64,000 nucleotides of DNA from Willaertia magna (GCA_902984215.1 CADWAF010000356.1:1-64000); one strand, 5' to 3'. Positions 10,322 to 21,066 are shown, counted from the stretch's first letter. The notes: generated from the letters alone by a model not told the origin. Numbers and translations: made by a program.

Positions 10322-11233
10322 TTACAAAATTGTTTTGATGAAAATTGGTTCATTTAATTGGCAAGTTGAAGCAATACAGCCTGTTTGAGGACTAAAGGTG
10401 TCCTTAGATAAACAAATATCCACAGAGGCAAATAATTGCTTATTATCTAACACGATACATTGAGGAGTTATATACGTTGGCAGTTTAATCTCACTTTTAC
10501 TATCAGATAATAAAACAAAGTCCTCAATTGAGGTGATATTACTCTTATCTGCAATAATTGAAGTAATTATTGGTGACCATGTTAAAAATAAATTATTAGA
10601 TAAATGTAAAAAGTCACTTAATTGTTTTGTATTTGTTCCGTTGGCCTCTAAACACATTCCATGTTTCTCATAAGCAGATTTCCAATCTAATGTGGCAGAT
10701 TTCAAACCATATGGAGGCCACACTTTATCATACTTTCTACGCAATTCAGAAAATTCACTACTCAACTCAGATGGAAAACTCTTTTGGTCAATTCTTTCAC
10801 AATTAAAACTAGTTTTTGGGCGTAAATCAGATATTATAAATTGATTTTCATCAAATCTACTTTCAGTAATAATTAAACAATCAGAACTAGCTTCTGTTTT
10901 AAAACAACTAGTAGGTGTCCAATATAAAGAGAAAATATATGTGTCTACTTTAGAACTACCTCTTACATTTAAAACTCTATATCCAAATAAAATAATTGTA
11001 CTAAAAATAAATACACAACTCAAACAAAATATTCCTAAACATATATTTCTATTAAATTGAAAAAGAGAAGAATTCTTTTTTCTATAATTTTCACCAATAT
11101 TTGTTTCTTCATCCAATAGTCCAGCGGTATCGGAAAGATCTATAGGTTCATTTAAATTATATTGGTTCTCTTCTTCCTCTTCATCATCTGACAACAATCC
11201 ATTTATATCTTTATTGAAATTATATCCAGGCAT
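10322..11233 (-). CDS. Membrane-anchored RNase T2-fold protein lacking catalytic residues
   Basis: 303 aa. An acidic 60-residue cytosolic tail and one TM helix (about residues 64-86) are followed by a luminal domain shaped like RNase T2: an FSLYWTPTSC opening strand, a cysteine-containing region, a WKSAYEKHGMC block and later CLSKD. Both active-site segments are altered. The usual HGLWP is SDLRP (residues 135-139, catalytic His replaced by Ser). The usual HEWxKHG is SAYEKHG (residues 186-192), so the second His and the Glu become Ser and Ala, while Lys190 and His191 remain. It is therefore probably a non-catalytic RNA-binding or structural relative. Type II membrane topology is unusual for this secreted family. 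It lies 42 nt downstream of the end of the G8 gene on the same strand. Confidence 0.7.
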   Translation of the reverse strand: MPGYNFNKDINGLLSDDEEEEENQYNLNEPIDLSDTAGLLDEETNIGENYRKKNSSLFQFNRNICLGIFCLSCVFIFSTIILFGYRVLNVRGSSKVDTYIFSLYWTPTSCFKTEASSDCLIITESRFDENQFIISDLRPKTSFNCERIDQKSFPSELSSEFSELRRKYDKVWPPYGLKSATLDWKSAYEKHGMCLEANGTNTKQLSDFLHLSNNLFLTWSPIITSIIADKSNITSIEDFVLLSDSKSEIKLPTYITPQCIVLDNKQLFASVDICLSKDTFSPQTGCIASTCQLNEPIFIKTIL

Positions 11234-11275
11234 TTTTTTTTAATTAGAATGATAATGGATTTATTTTAGTACATT

Positions 11276-14200
11276 TTAATAAACAGCAATGGTATTTAAT
11301 AAATAGATGATAAAGAGTAATAAAGCAGTAGCACCACTACCGATAATTGTTGAAGCAGTATTACTTTTACCTGGTTGAGGTTTGGAACTATCTTGTGGTT
11401 TGTCACTTGCCATAACAAATGAAGGTAAAGCAGAAACGTCGTTGATAATATATGTGAAAGGATCTGGATCAGTAACTTGTGTTCCGCAAATTGAAGTGAC
11501 ACCCTTAATATCATTATTTGTAACAATTGAAGTGGTAGAACTATCAGTTGCATTATTTGTTACAAATCTCATATTATCAATTAAAAATTCTTTGTAAGAA
11601 GTTCTATCAGTTAATGTAATTACAATGTATTGAACATTTTGTTTCACACTCTTAAATTTCAAATCACTAACAGGAATTCTAACTCTAGTTACTTTAGTGT
11701 CATCAATCTTATAATGTTGAATATATTCAGATGTAATTTTAATTGCTGCTAAATCTGATGACAAATCTTTAAATGTTAATGTCAAAGATAATGGTCCACT
11801 TAATGATTTGACAAAGAATTCAAAATATTTAAATACACTACTATCAATAATTGGATTAGGTGTTTGAGTTGGTGCATTGTGTTTAGCAATTTGGATACCA
11901 CCACTTTGTAAACCAAATTTGAAAGATGACTTTCCACAAATTGGAGCTACATTGTAATTTGCATTAACACTTGTGTTTGCAGTGTCAGTGTTTGGACCAT
12001 TCCAAACCCATAAATCCCAATATGGCCATCCTTTTATATCTTCTGCTTCTCTATAAATATTAAACATTAAATTATTATCAATAGAGTCACATGCTGATGC
12101 TTTTGGTAAAGGAGGAGGAAGTGAACATGAAGGTGTACCAGTAGATGATTTACCATTATTACAATGTAATTGACCACGTAAATGACCATTTGGATATTGA
12201 GTTGTAGAAATCTTAATAAACATTTCTCCTTTAACTAATGAAACCCATTCATCATATGAAATATCAAAAGAGAAACGAGATAATGAATAAGGTGAAATCT
12301 TATGTAAAGGAATTAATCTTCTTTCAGCACCTGCTTCTCCAATACCTACTTCAATCTTTGTAACAATCTTAGTTAAATCATGATGAACTGCAACATCTAA
12401 TGTTCTAGAACTTGGTGAAAAGAATGCATAAGCAATACCTTGACCTGCAGCATCATTTGCAACTGTTGTAATTGTACTTTGTTGACAAGTTTGTAAATTT
12501 GCAATATATCTTTCTTCCTTAATATACTTTAAATGATAATATTTAACATTCTCAGGTAATCTATAAGCAGAAGGAGCACATCTATTTCCAGGACAAGCAG
12601 CATTAATAGTAATTACAAATCCATCATAGTTATAATCAGTGAATCCCCATCTTTCAGAGAAACCAGATTTACCTGCCTTATTTTCTAATTTAATAAATAA
12701 ATGTTCTGATTCACTATCATAGAAATATTTAGAACGATCAGCAACAACTTCTTGTAATGAAGATGCTGCAGATAAAGCAGTAACTTGACCTGACCATACT
12801 GCACTTGTGATTGTAAATTGTGTACCTCTTGGATATTGAGCTGAGAAAATAATCCAATCTCTATCAGCATTGGATTCTAAAGATACTTCAATTTTTGCAG
12901 GTGTTGGAGTATCATATGCAGGACGAATAGTATAAAATCCTCTCATAATAACATTTGCTAATAAAGTTAATCTAGGTGTACCTCCACTTGTAGCTCCTAA
13001 TGCTGGAATAGAATGTCCTCTCAACATGTCAACAAAATTCATTCTGACAACTTTTTTAGATGGATTAGCTAAATCTGGGTAAGATTTTCCATCAGCCCCA
13101 ACAATATTAGTGGCTGTCACATCTACATTAGTAACTCTTAATTGACCATAACCTTCTGCAAAGACAGGACATTTATATGCATTCCATTCTGGTTTTGGAA
13201 CACAACCATTGAATAATGTAATACTTTCATTTGTTACAATCCAACCAGATGGCTTTAAATCAGTAACAGACCCATCAATATCTAAAATATTTGTACCTTT
13301 GTTTCCATCGTACAATTCTGTAGAAACATAATATCTATTCGCATTTTCAAATTTTATTTCAGCGTATCTATTTCTTGTTTGATGTTTGAAAGGAGCATTT
13401 GACAATGAACCCAAAGCACCAGCATATCTATATTCATTTGTCATTAAATTCTTAAATAAAACATTACGTAATATTTGTGGACCACCATTATCATATGTTT
13501 CATAACCCTTAATAATTTCTGTATTTGTACTCCACAATCTAGGTCTACTTCTACCACCAACATCAACAGTAGGTCTGAAAGAAGAATCACCTGTATTTTC
13601 AGTTTCACCAATCATTACTGAATCCATAATAATACTTGGGCCAGGAGGAGAATTCATTTGATTCATATTATCAAATAGTGTTAAATTTTTAAATACTAAT
13701 GGACCACCTAATTGACTGAGTTAAAATTAAAATGTATTCTTTTACTTACCTCTTGCCCAAACACCATAACCTCTATTTTTAAAAGCAATTAAACCTTCAA
13801 ATATTGCATCAATAGATTTTAATTCCCATGTTTCAACACCTTTAGGATATGGACCTATTAATGGATTGTATCCTGCCAATTCAGTTGTACCATCACTTTT
13901 TTCCATGTTATCAATTTCAAAACCATTTCCAGTAGTACTGTGAGCAACATTAAATTTAAAAGCACCTAATGGTTGCCATCTAGGTCTAACATAAAAGTTT
14001 TCTGTGCCATACTTTCCTGCACTAGCACCTGTGGCATCTTTTGGCATTGTAAACCAAAATCCAAATCTTCCTCCAACAGCTCTGTTACCAATAAATGTAT
14101 TATTAGGATTAGTTATCCAAAATACTGAGACATCTGAATCTGAAGGAATAATTTGTTTATCATCTGCAACTGGTCTAGGTCTAATACCAATATTATTAAT

Positions 14201-15316
14201 TAATTTATTTCCCATCTCAGTACCATCTTCTAAAAAGTATTGATGTCCAAATGTATCAAAACAAACATTATTTTCAACTAAAATACCATTAGAATCATGT
14301 AATGTGACACATCTTTGGAATGCATGGTGAATTGAACAATCTTTTAAAAATATTTGATCACTAACTTTGAATGCTTTCTCGCCCATAATGTGGAAATGTA
14401 CAGAATATCTTCCCATAACACCTCTTTGACCTAATTTTGTAAACTCAACTCCTTGCATTTGTCCCTTTTCAACTAAACGAATAAAAACATGTCCACCAAA
14501 TTCACTTTGGTCACTTGATGGATCTCCTCTTAATACAATATTTCTAGTTAATAATCCAACTTCAGCAGTTGTATAATCTTTTACAAAATGTGTATAATTT
14601 AATGGTCTATCTAAAACTATTGTTAAGCCACCATTTTGAATAGCAGAAACCTTTCTTTCTTCATTTTGATCTGGGAAAGCAATACCTCGTTTCCATTCTA
14701 ATGCTTTTGGAATAGTTCCACGATAATCTAAAATTTCACCATAATCTGTACTTGCAATTACAATAGAATCTCCTACTTTCCAACTAACATTATTCTTTAA
14801 TTGAATAGTTTGACTTCCTTTTGAAGCAGTTTGTGACAATAAAGTCCATGATGGACCATTGACAGCACCAAACATTTGATATTTACTTCCAGTAAAGAAT
14901 GCAATACCTTTTGCACCAGCTACTTGATTATCAAATAGATCTGTTCCAATGATATTATCTGTGGTTCTATCACCATAGAATGTAATAATTATTTTATTTT
15001 GAATTGGACAAGAGTCACTTCCCATAATAAACTCTCCTCCACTTTCAACTAAAATATAATCTAAATCTAAATTAAGATTTTTATCATCAAATATTAATGC
15101 ACCACCATTTTTAATGGTAATTGATTTTAATTTATTAGTTGGTGATTGGTCTACTTTAACTCTTTGAGTAATTGTTAGAGCACTATTTAAAGTGTTCCAT
15201 CCACTGAGTGACGAAAATAATACAAGTGAAGCGTCATCTTGTGGACAAGCTCCATAAACATTACAAGACAATAGTATTATCATCATCGATAATACTAAAA
15301 TATACTTTATATTCAT
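11276..15316 (-). CDS. Large secreted/membrane G8-PbH1-CHRD protein (CEMIP/PKHD1L1-like), 2 exons
   Basis: Exons are 15316-13750 and 13707-11276 with a 42-nt intron; 1332 aa. The start is the ATG opening a clear signal peptide (MNIKYILVLSMMIILLSC), not the non-ATG extension. A G8 domain follows directly (about residues 25-150), then right-handed beta-helix repeats with the family line YSVHFHIMGE and LHDSNGILVENNVCFDTFGH, running into exon 2. Around residues 936-1039 is a CHRD-like unit ending in NGHLRGQL, then a beta-sandwich resembling a carbohydrate-binding module (about 1065-1240). A hydrophobic C-terminus is a TM or GPI signal. G8/PbH1 proteins act on or bind extracellular polysaccharide (CEMIP: hyaluronan); this protein's substrate is unknown. 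Confidence 0.88.
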
Positions 15317-15518
15317 GTTGATGTCCGGTCTATCTATACCTATCAATATACAGAGGCAGAGTTATCTCGTTTTATTTTTTTGAAATGATGAAAAGTAACT
15401 GAGTATGCGAATCTGTTGTCATTTTAAGGAGATGACTTTGTAAATGTTATTCAATAACTACGATTCGTGTAAACGTTCATTAAGGGTGTGAATCAATTTG
15501 ATTGTTTGACATAAATAA

Positions 15519-17384
15519 TTAATTTATTAATTGATAATTCTTTTGTTTCTTGTTAATTGAACTATCTCTGTAAATAAATAATGCACAACAAATTAAAGTA
15601 AAAGAAAGGAATCCAAAAATCAAAGAAGTATAAGGTAAATGATATGGTGCATATTTTGTAGCAAAAACAATGAAAAATGCATTGTAAGCAGAAATACCAT
15701 AAATGTCAGAATGTAAAAATACCATTAAACTAACATAGATTACAGCAATTGTAACCACAATGATAGCTCTCACAACAATGGTTGCTGAACCAACAACTTC
15801 TAACCAATTATTTGACATGAATGGAAAACTGCAAGTGAGTGGAACTTTTTTGTGACAAACTAAGCATGATAAAGTTAACCAAAATACAAAAACAACTGCA
15901 GCAAAAACAGCTGTAATAATAATAGTAATTAAATCAGCTAATGAACTACTATTATATCTGTCACATGTATTTAATTTTTCATCACCAATTAATTGATAAT
16001 GCCAATAGCAATCAAAAATATCTAAGACATCACTTGCAGTTTCAGTATTTGTTAATAAAATATAACCTTGTTTATGACGTCTATTAACATTCATTTGAGC
16101 TCTCCAACCCAAATTACTGCCTCTTCTATAAATTGATTGAGATCCATCAGATAAATCTTCAATAATATAACCTAATGCCATCTTTCTTGGATATTTTGCT
16201 TTATCCTTAATTTCATTAACAGGATAAAATATTTCATTAACATATTCTGGTTCAACAATTTTACTATTATTATAATCTAAAATATTTACAATTAATTTAC
16301 TATAATCAGATACAGTTGTATAAAAACCAAATGCAGACGATGTTGTAAATAAATAATTTGGAATTACATAAAAATAATTTCCGTAACATTCACTTAATGT
16401 ACGAGCTAATCCCAAATCATTAACTGTGTAAGTTGATAAATCTGACATTCCTAATCCATCGATTAAAGTATCCATAAATGAAGTAAAATTCATTCCACTA
16501 ACATCTTCAATTAAATATTGTAAAATACCATATTCTGCACCAATTACTTTTCTATCTAAATTAACTGTACCAATTGCATTAATTAATTTAATATTTAATA
16601 AATTATCTAAAGTTGTTGGTTTTTTAATTTGTGTTGGAACATAACCATAAAAATATTCATATGGATCTGTATTTTCTAAACCACTTGTATGTGTTAATAA
16701 ATGTTTAATTGTTATACTATCTGATTTATCACTTTCTAATTTCCATCTTTTTAAAAAACTATTAATTGGAGCTGTAAAATTAATTTTATTTTCTTGTAAT
16801 AATTTCATTACTCCAAATACAGTCATCGTTTCACTTAATTCTCCAGTTTGAAATGCTGTGTCAACTGTAACTGTATTATTTACTTGAAAGTTGATATCTC
16901 TTTCACCAAAATTAAAGAATTTAACTTCATATTTATTATTTTCTTCAGAAATTATACCCAATGATGCTCCTGCAATTCCATATTTCTTTAAAAGTAATGG
17001 AAAATGTTGATTTACATTAGTTTCAATAAAATTATTTAATGATTCTGTTCTATTACCATTTTTATAAATATATTCAAATTCAGGCGTGTAATTAAATGCA
17101 TTTAAATAAACATTTTGAAAAATTAATAAAAACCAAAGTAATGGAATACTAATTAAAAATATACTTAAAATAAATGGTAACACACATGAATCTTTACCAC
17201 TTTTAGAGATAGTATGGTCTGTATGATAAACATTAAGAGTTCCTTCATCTTCTTCATTATTACCACCACTAGTATTTAATAATCCTACCCGTTCATCTTG
17301 TTGTCTCGACTGTTGATCGTTGTCAATAGATGTACGTTGCATATTTTTTTTCGGAGATGTGAAAACTTTAACACTTGTCTCCAT
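15519..17384 (-). CDS. Polytopic beta-lactamase-like (class C/LACTB fold) protein lacking the Ser-Lys pair
   Basis: 621 aa. A cytosolic tail and TM helix (about 67-92) precede a roughly 370-residue extracellular domain of the serine beta-lactamase/esterase fold, then about four C-terminal TM helices. Fold markers are AFQTGELSETMTVFGVMKLLQ, IKHLLTHTSGLEN, EYGILQYLIEDVSG and GYILLTN. Catalysis in this family needs S-x-x-K; here the aligned positions are Glu182 and Glu185. The YxN tyrosine appears replaced (VIG before AEYGIL), and the final HxG/KTG triad position reads RRG. It is therefore probably a receptor-like or structural pseudoenzyme. A later in-frame ATG (residue 15, after an A-run) could be the start. 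Confidence 0.75.
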   Translation of the reverse strand: METSVKVFTSPKKNMQRTSIDNDQQSRQQDERVGLLNTSGGNNEEDEGTLNVYHTDHTISKSGKDSCVLPFILSIFLISIPLLWFLLIFQNVYLNAFNYTPEFEYIYKNGNRTESLNNFIETNVNQHFPLLLKKYGIAGASLGIISEENNKYEVKFFNFGERDINFQVNNTVTVDTAFQTGELSETMTVFGVMKLLQENKINFTAPINSFLKRWKLESDKSDSITIKHLLTHTSGLENTDPYEYFYGYVPTQIKKPTTLDNLLNIKLINAIGTVNLDRKVIGAEYGILQYLIEDVSGMNFTSFMDTLIDGLGMSDLSTYTVNDLGLARTLSECYGNYFYVIPNYLFTTSSAFGFYTTVSDYSKLIVNILDYNNSKIVEPEYVNEIFYPVNEIKDKAKYPRKMALGYIIEDLSDGSQSIYRRGSNLGWRAQMNVNRRHKQGYILLTNTETASDVLDIFDCYWHYQLIGDEKLNTCDRYNSSSLADLITIIITAVFAAVVFVFWLTLSCLVCHKKVPLTCSFPFMSNNWLEVVGSATIVVRAIIVVTIAVIYVSLMVFLHSDIYGISAYNAFFIVFATKYAPYHLPYTSLIFGFLSFTLICCALFIYRDSSINKKQKNYQLIN

Positions 17385-17653
17385 AGACGAGGAGTTTTCT
17401 TGCTTCGGAAAGTGATTGCTTGGAGACGGAGATGAATAGAAAAATTTTACAAAGTAAACGACTGAGTGTTTGTTCAGAAAAAGTTACTTCAGTGATGCTA
17501 AAAGGTTTGCAAACAAGATAACTACTTTCATAATGAAGGCTATTTGTTGGTGCTTCTTTTAATTAGTTAGTTGGTGTTTGGTACTTTAAAAAAAAAAGAG
17601 ATTTGAAAACAGCAAATTCACATTCTCTAAATTATTTGAACAATTCAAAAAAA
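17385..17653. promoter_or_regulatory. Divergent promoter region
   Basis: 269 nt between the divergent lactamase-like and NIFK-like genes. It is AT-rich, ending in a long A-run just before the NIFK start. An in-frame TTG-initiated extension upstream of the chosen ATG exists but would need a non-ATG start. No specific element is recognised. Confidence 0.35.
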
Positions 17654-18496
17654 ATGTCTTCAGTGTTAAAAGAAAAATTAAATCGTATAAAGAGAAAATC
17701 AATTTCCTCATTAAATGTTGAAGAAGATAATAAAACAATAAAAGAAGAAACAACAATACCTAAAGAAGAAAAGAAAGATGAAGTTATTGAACAACCTAAA
17801 GAAAATAAAGAAACAAAACCATCAATGGATGATGATATTGATGAAACATTAAAAACACCATTAGTTCCAATAGTTTATGAAAATAGAGATACTGATGCAT
17901 TCGCTCAAAGTAAAAATCATGCAATGAATAAAATTGCTACAATTTTTGAAGGATTAAAAGAAAAACATAAGAGAAAAGGCAAAAAACATGTAGAAACTAC
18001 AAATACTGAAGGTGAAGAAGATGAAGATTTTATGAAATCAAATAGAACTATCTTTGTTAGAAATATTCCTCATGGATTTTATGAAGAACAAATGGCAAAG
18101 TTCTTTGGACAAATAGGAACAGTAGAAGGTGTTAAAATACTTCGTAATGAAAAGTCTGGTGCTAGTTTAGGTCTAGGATATGTAGTAATGGAAGACCCTA
18201 AAATTGCAGACATGATTATAGAAAAGTTTGATTATTATTTATTTGAAGAAAAAGTTTTGCGTTTAGAAAAGGCTAAGTTCCCAAATATGAAAGGTTTTCT
18301 TTCTTTCCAACATAATATTGTTTCATATTATAGAAAAGGTAAATGGAGGGATTTAATAGAGGCAGGAGAACAAAGAAACAAACTCTCTGGATATTTAAAA
18401 TTACAATCTGCAATGTCTAGCTCAAAACGAAAGAATAAGAAGAAGAGTAAAGGTATAAACAAATCTGAAAAGATGGAAAAAGTTCTCAATAAATAA
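17654..18496 (+). CDS. NIFK/Nop15-like nucleolar RRM protein
   Basis: 280 aa, starting at the ATG after an A-run (MSSVLKEKLNRIKRKS). The N-terminal 130 residues are charged and probably disordered. One RRM spans about residues 134-215: RNP2 TIFVRNIPHGF and RNP1-like LGLGYVVME, with the diagnostic IPHGFYEEQMAKFFGQIGTV line and YLFEEKVLRL of the NIFK (human) / Nop15 (yeast) subfamily. The C-terminus is Lys-rich (KRKNKKKSK), consistent with nucleolar localisation. Nop15 is needed for 60S ribosomal subunit maturation (ITS2 processing). It converges with the next gene, with 8 nt between stops. DDX27/Drs1 at 60 kb is another 60S factor, but unlinked. Confidence 0.85.
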   Translation: MSSVLKEKLNRIKRKSISSLNVEEDNKTIKEETTIPKEEKKDEVIEQPKENKETKPSMDDDIDETLKTPLVPIVYENRDTDAFAQSKNHAMNKIATIFEGLKEKHKRKGKKHVETTNTEGEEDEDFMKSNRTIFVRNIPHGFYEEQMAKFFGQIGTVEGVKILRNEKSGASLGLGYVVMEDPKIADMIIEKFDYYLFEEKVLRLEKAKFPNMKGFLSFQHNIVSYYRKGKWRDLIEAGEQRNKLSGYLKLQSAMSSSKRKNKKKSKGINKSEKMEKVLNK

Positions 18497-18504
18497 TTTA
18501 TGTT

Positions 18505-19161
18505 TTATGTTAAATCTTCTTCTTTTTTATCGTGTTCTATCGGAGCAATTGGTTCATGATAATCATCATATAAATAATCATCTTCCCTTGGTTGTATTGT
18601 TGTAGCTGATGTTATAAGAGAGGCTTCTAAATCTTCTGTTTCATGCATGGAAGATAAATCTTCAGGTAATGTTCCCAATCTTAATTTTTCTAATCTATCA
18701 ACTTCTTCATTAATTTCCTTACTATTATTTTCAGTTAGTTTTTGAGTATGTAATAATTCTTCTCTTCTCTTTTCTAATTTCTCAATTTTTGATTCATACG
18801 CTTCAATTTTTGATTTAATTTCTTGTCTTTTTTGAGCCATAGTTTCAATTAGAAATTGTTTAGATAAATTATATTTATTTTCATATATTTCATCTTTTTG
18901 TTCTTTCTTTAAATATTGTTCATAATCTTCTTCTAATTCTTTTAATGTTTGTTCTTGTAATTCAATCATTTCTTTTTCTCTTTCTCTAATCCTTTCTAAA
19001 TTATCTTTCATTTCATCTATAGTTTCTGTTAATGTTTCATAAGATTCTTCTTGTACTTTAATTTGTTCTTCAGTTAATCTTAACATTTTACGTTTCTTAT
19101 CTAATTCTTTTTCTACATTTTTCTTATCATTTCCGAAAAGCCAATTGAAAAAACCAGACAT
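18505..19161 (-). CDS. Acidic coiled-coil protein, possibly ESCRT-III/Snf7-like
   Basis: 218 aa. A short amphipathic N-terminus (MSGFFNWLFGN) is followed by nearly continuous coiled coil (about residues 15-165) and an acidic, Asp/Glu/Tyr-rich tail. This overall layout (hydrophobic N-terminal anchor, basic-then-acidic helices, about 220 aa) resembles ESCRT-III CHMP4/Snf7 proteins, which polymerise on membranes. However, heptad-rich proteins give misleading matches, and I do not see a clear C-terminal MIM motif. The family call is therefore tentative; a coiled-coil scaffold of unknown function is the fallback. Confidence 0.45.
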   Translation of the reverse strand: MSGFFNWLFGNDKKNVEKELDKKRKMLRLTEEQIKVQEESYETLTETIDEMKDNLERIREREKEMIELQEQTLKELEEDYEQYLKKEQKDEIYENKYNLSKQFLIETMAQKRQEIKSKIEAYESKIEKLEKRREELLHTQKLTENNSKEINEEVDRLEKLRLGTLPEDLSSMHETEDLEASLITSATTIQPREDDYLYDDYHEPIAPIEHDKKEEDLT

Positions 19162-19293
19162 TTTTTATTATTGAATTATTCTACGCTTGTTGTAATCTAT
19201 TTCTGTTTTAAACAAGAATTAGAAGCTGGATATTGTTGTCAGGTTATAATCAAAATTTAAATATCAAAGTACCAATTAAAGGTGTTTTAAAAA

Positions 19294-19941
19294 ATGGGAG
19301 CAAGAAGAAAGGAGGCAACCTATAATGAACAAGAGGAAGTACTTGAATTTGATAAGAGTGAAGAACAAGAGGAAGAAGAAATAATTGAAATTATTGAAGA
19401 TAATAAACCATTATTATTGTCTCCAAGATCGGAACCAATTACAATTCTTGATAAAATAACTCATTATATTACAACCAATTATTCAAGGAATACAGCAGAA
19501 GAATTAAAGAAGGCTATTTTGTTTCAAATTTCAGCCTTAATTGGAACTATTCTTTTTTATATTTTATATGAATTTTGTTTTACTTATATATTTTCAACAC
19601 TCATTGAAAATCAATCTCTTCGTTCAAGTGCTTGTTGGTTTATTTCTTATTCAATTTCAATTTGGTGGCAATACATGTTACATGTTAAAATTGTGTTTGG
19701 AAAAAGAGATGATTATTGGTCAACTTTGGGTAGAACTTATTTAATTTATGGAATAAGCATGATTATTTCTACTATTTTAAATTATTTATTAACATTATTT
19801 ATTGATCATCGTTTAGCTTGGATATCTACCTTAGTTTTTACAGGTATTGTAAATTATTTTTTAGTTTCTAGATTAGCCTTTGTGGATAACAAAAATACTA
19901 CACTTCCAACTACAACAACTGCACCAATAATAGTTCATTAA
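19294..19941 (+). CDS. Four-TM GtrA-like membrane protein
   Basis: 215 aa. An acidic soluble N-terminus (about 75 residues) precedes four hydrophobic helices (about 85-105, 115-132, 145-168 and 172-192). The spacing, the polar loop with a KIVFGKRDDYW turn between helices 2 and 3, and the final NYFLVSRLAF helix resemble the GtrA/DPMS family, which flips or carries polyprenyl-linked sugars in bacteria and is scattered among eukaryotes. The Thr-rich tail is probably cytosolic. A generic four-helix membrane protein cannot be excluded. Confidence 0.5.
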   Translation: MGARRKEATYNEQEEVLEFDKSEEQEEEEIIEIIEDNKPLLLSPRSEPITILDKITHYITTNYSRNTAEELKKAILFQISALIGTILFYILYEFCFTYIFSTLIENQSLRSSACWFISYSISIWWQYMLHVKIVFGKRDDYWSTLGRTYLIYGISMIISTILNYLLTLFIDHRLAWISTLVFTGIVNYFLVSRLAFVDNKNTTLPTTTTAPIIVH

Positions 19942-20187
19942 TTGTAAATATTTGTAATTTATAATTCTTTTACTGACAGATTGAAAAATAAAATTTTTTG
20001 TAAACAATGTTAAAAAAATTCTCCACTTACTATTTTGGTGATAACCATCTCCTAGTCCGTTTTTTGTAACAATTCATTCCCTTCCGAAAGAACGAAACAA
20101 ATTAAAAGCATTAATCGGAGTGGCCTTAGTGAGCTTCAAACATCGTTCTAGTAATTGGCATTATAAACTGTTAAAAAAAATACAACA

Positions 20188-20946
20188 ATGATTCTTAAAT
20201 ATTCTTTATTTTTACTTTTAACATGTTCACTATTTATTTTAAGTATTCAAGAAAATAAAGATTATTGTGTTTATAAATTACCTGATGGACGTATAATTGA
20301 TTTAAATAGAGCAACAAAAGATACTTATTACAATGTTCATGATTCAAAGTTAAATTACAACTTTTATATAAATATTTGTGACGATGCTAAAAAACAATGT
20401 AATGGTGCTAAGTATGGTGGAATTGCATTGGGACCGGATGACGCTTGTGCTACACATTTTACTGGACCAACAACTGAAAGTAATTATAAAATTGAATTAT
20501 TAGATTCTACACAACCAGAAAAGGGTGTTAAATTAACTGTTAGTGGAGGTGAAGTTTTTATGGGCAGAGCAGAGAGTATGGTTGTTAATATGAATTGTGA
20601 TTCATCTAAAGAAGAATTAACATTTATTAAAGAAGATTTTTTAGAGAAATCTATTGTTTACCAATTTAATTTAAATTCTAAATATGGTTGTATTGTAACA
20701 AATGATCTACCATTAGGTCAATTTGGTGTTGGCGGTTTACTATTAGTTTTATCTTTTGTTGCATTACTTTTATATTTTATTATTGGTGGTGTTTTATTAA
20801 AATTTAAATTCCAAAAGACTGGCATTGAAATTATACCTAACGTTAATTTCTGGAAGGATCTCCCTTTCTTATTAAAAGATGGTGTAATGTTACCAGTTGA
20901 TTTGATAAAGCAATATACAAACAAAGGAGCATATCAAGAGGTTTAA
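20188..20946 (+). CDS. Type I membrane protein with MRH (mannose-6-phosphate receptor-like) domain
   Basis: 252 aa. It has a signal peptide (about residues 1-20), a cysteine-containing luminal domain (about 25-175), one TM helix (about 178-202) and a 50-residue cytosolic tail. The luminal domain has the MRH pattern of paired cysteines with YNFYINIC, GVKLTVSGGE and a final GCIVTND. The tail line IPNVNFWKDLPFLLKDG closely resembles the cation-dependent M6P receptor and Atg27-type receptors. The likely role is a sorting receptor or cargo-recycling protein of the Golgi-endosome route. The sugar-binding Gln/Arg/Glu/Tyr set is not evident to me, so lectin activity is uncertain. Confidence 0.7.
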   Translation: MILKYSLFLLLTCSLFILSIQENKDYCVYKLPDGRIIDLNRATKDTYYNVHDSKLNYNFYINICDDAKKQCNGAKYGGIALGPDDACATHFTGPTTESNYKIELLDSTQPEKGVKLTVSGGEVFMGRAESMVVNMNCDSSKEELTFIKEDFLEKSIVYQFNLNSKYGCIVTNDLPLGQFGVGGLLLVLSFVALLLYFIIGGVLLKFKFQKTGIEIIPNVNFWKDLPFLLKDGVMLPVDLIKQYTNKGAYQEV

Positions 20947-21066
20947 ATAAAATTATTTTTAATCGTTTATTTTGTATTCGTTTTTTCTTTCCATTTTTGT
21001 GAATTGTTTATAATTAGATTTATAGATTATTACAAACAATAAAGGAGTAAAAAAGTTAAAAAAATA

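Noticed and set aside
18505..19161. Firm assignment of the coiled-coil protein as CHMP4/Snf7.
   Set aside because: The resemblance rests mainly on size, an amphipathic start and charge pattern; kept only as a tentative call.
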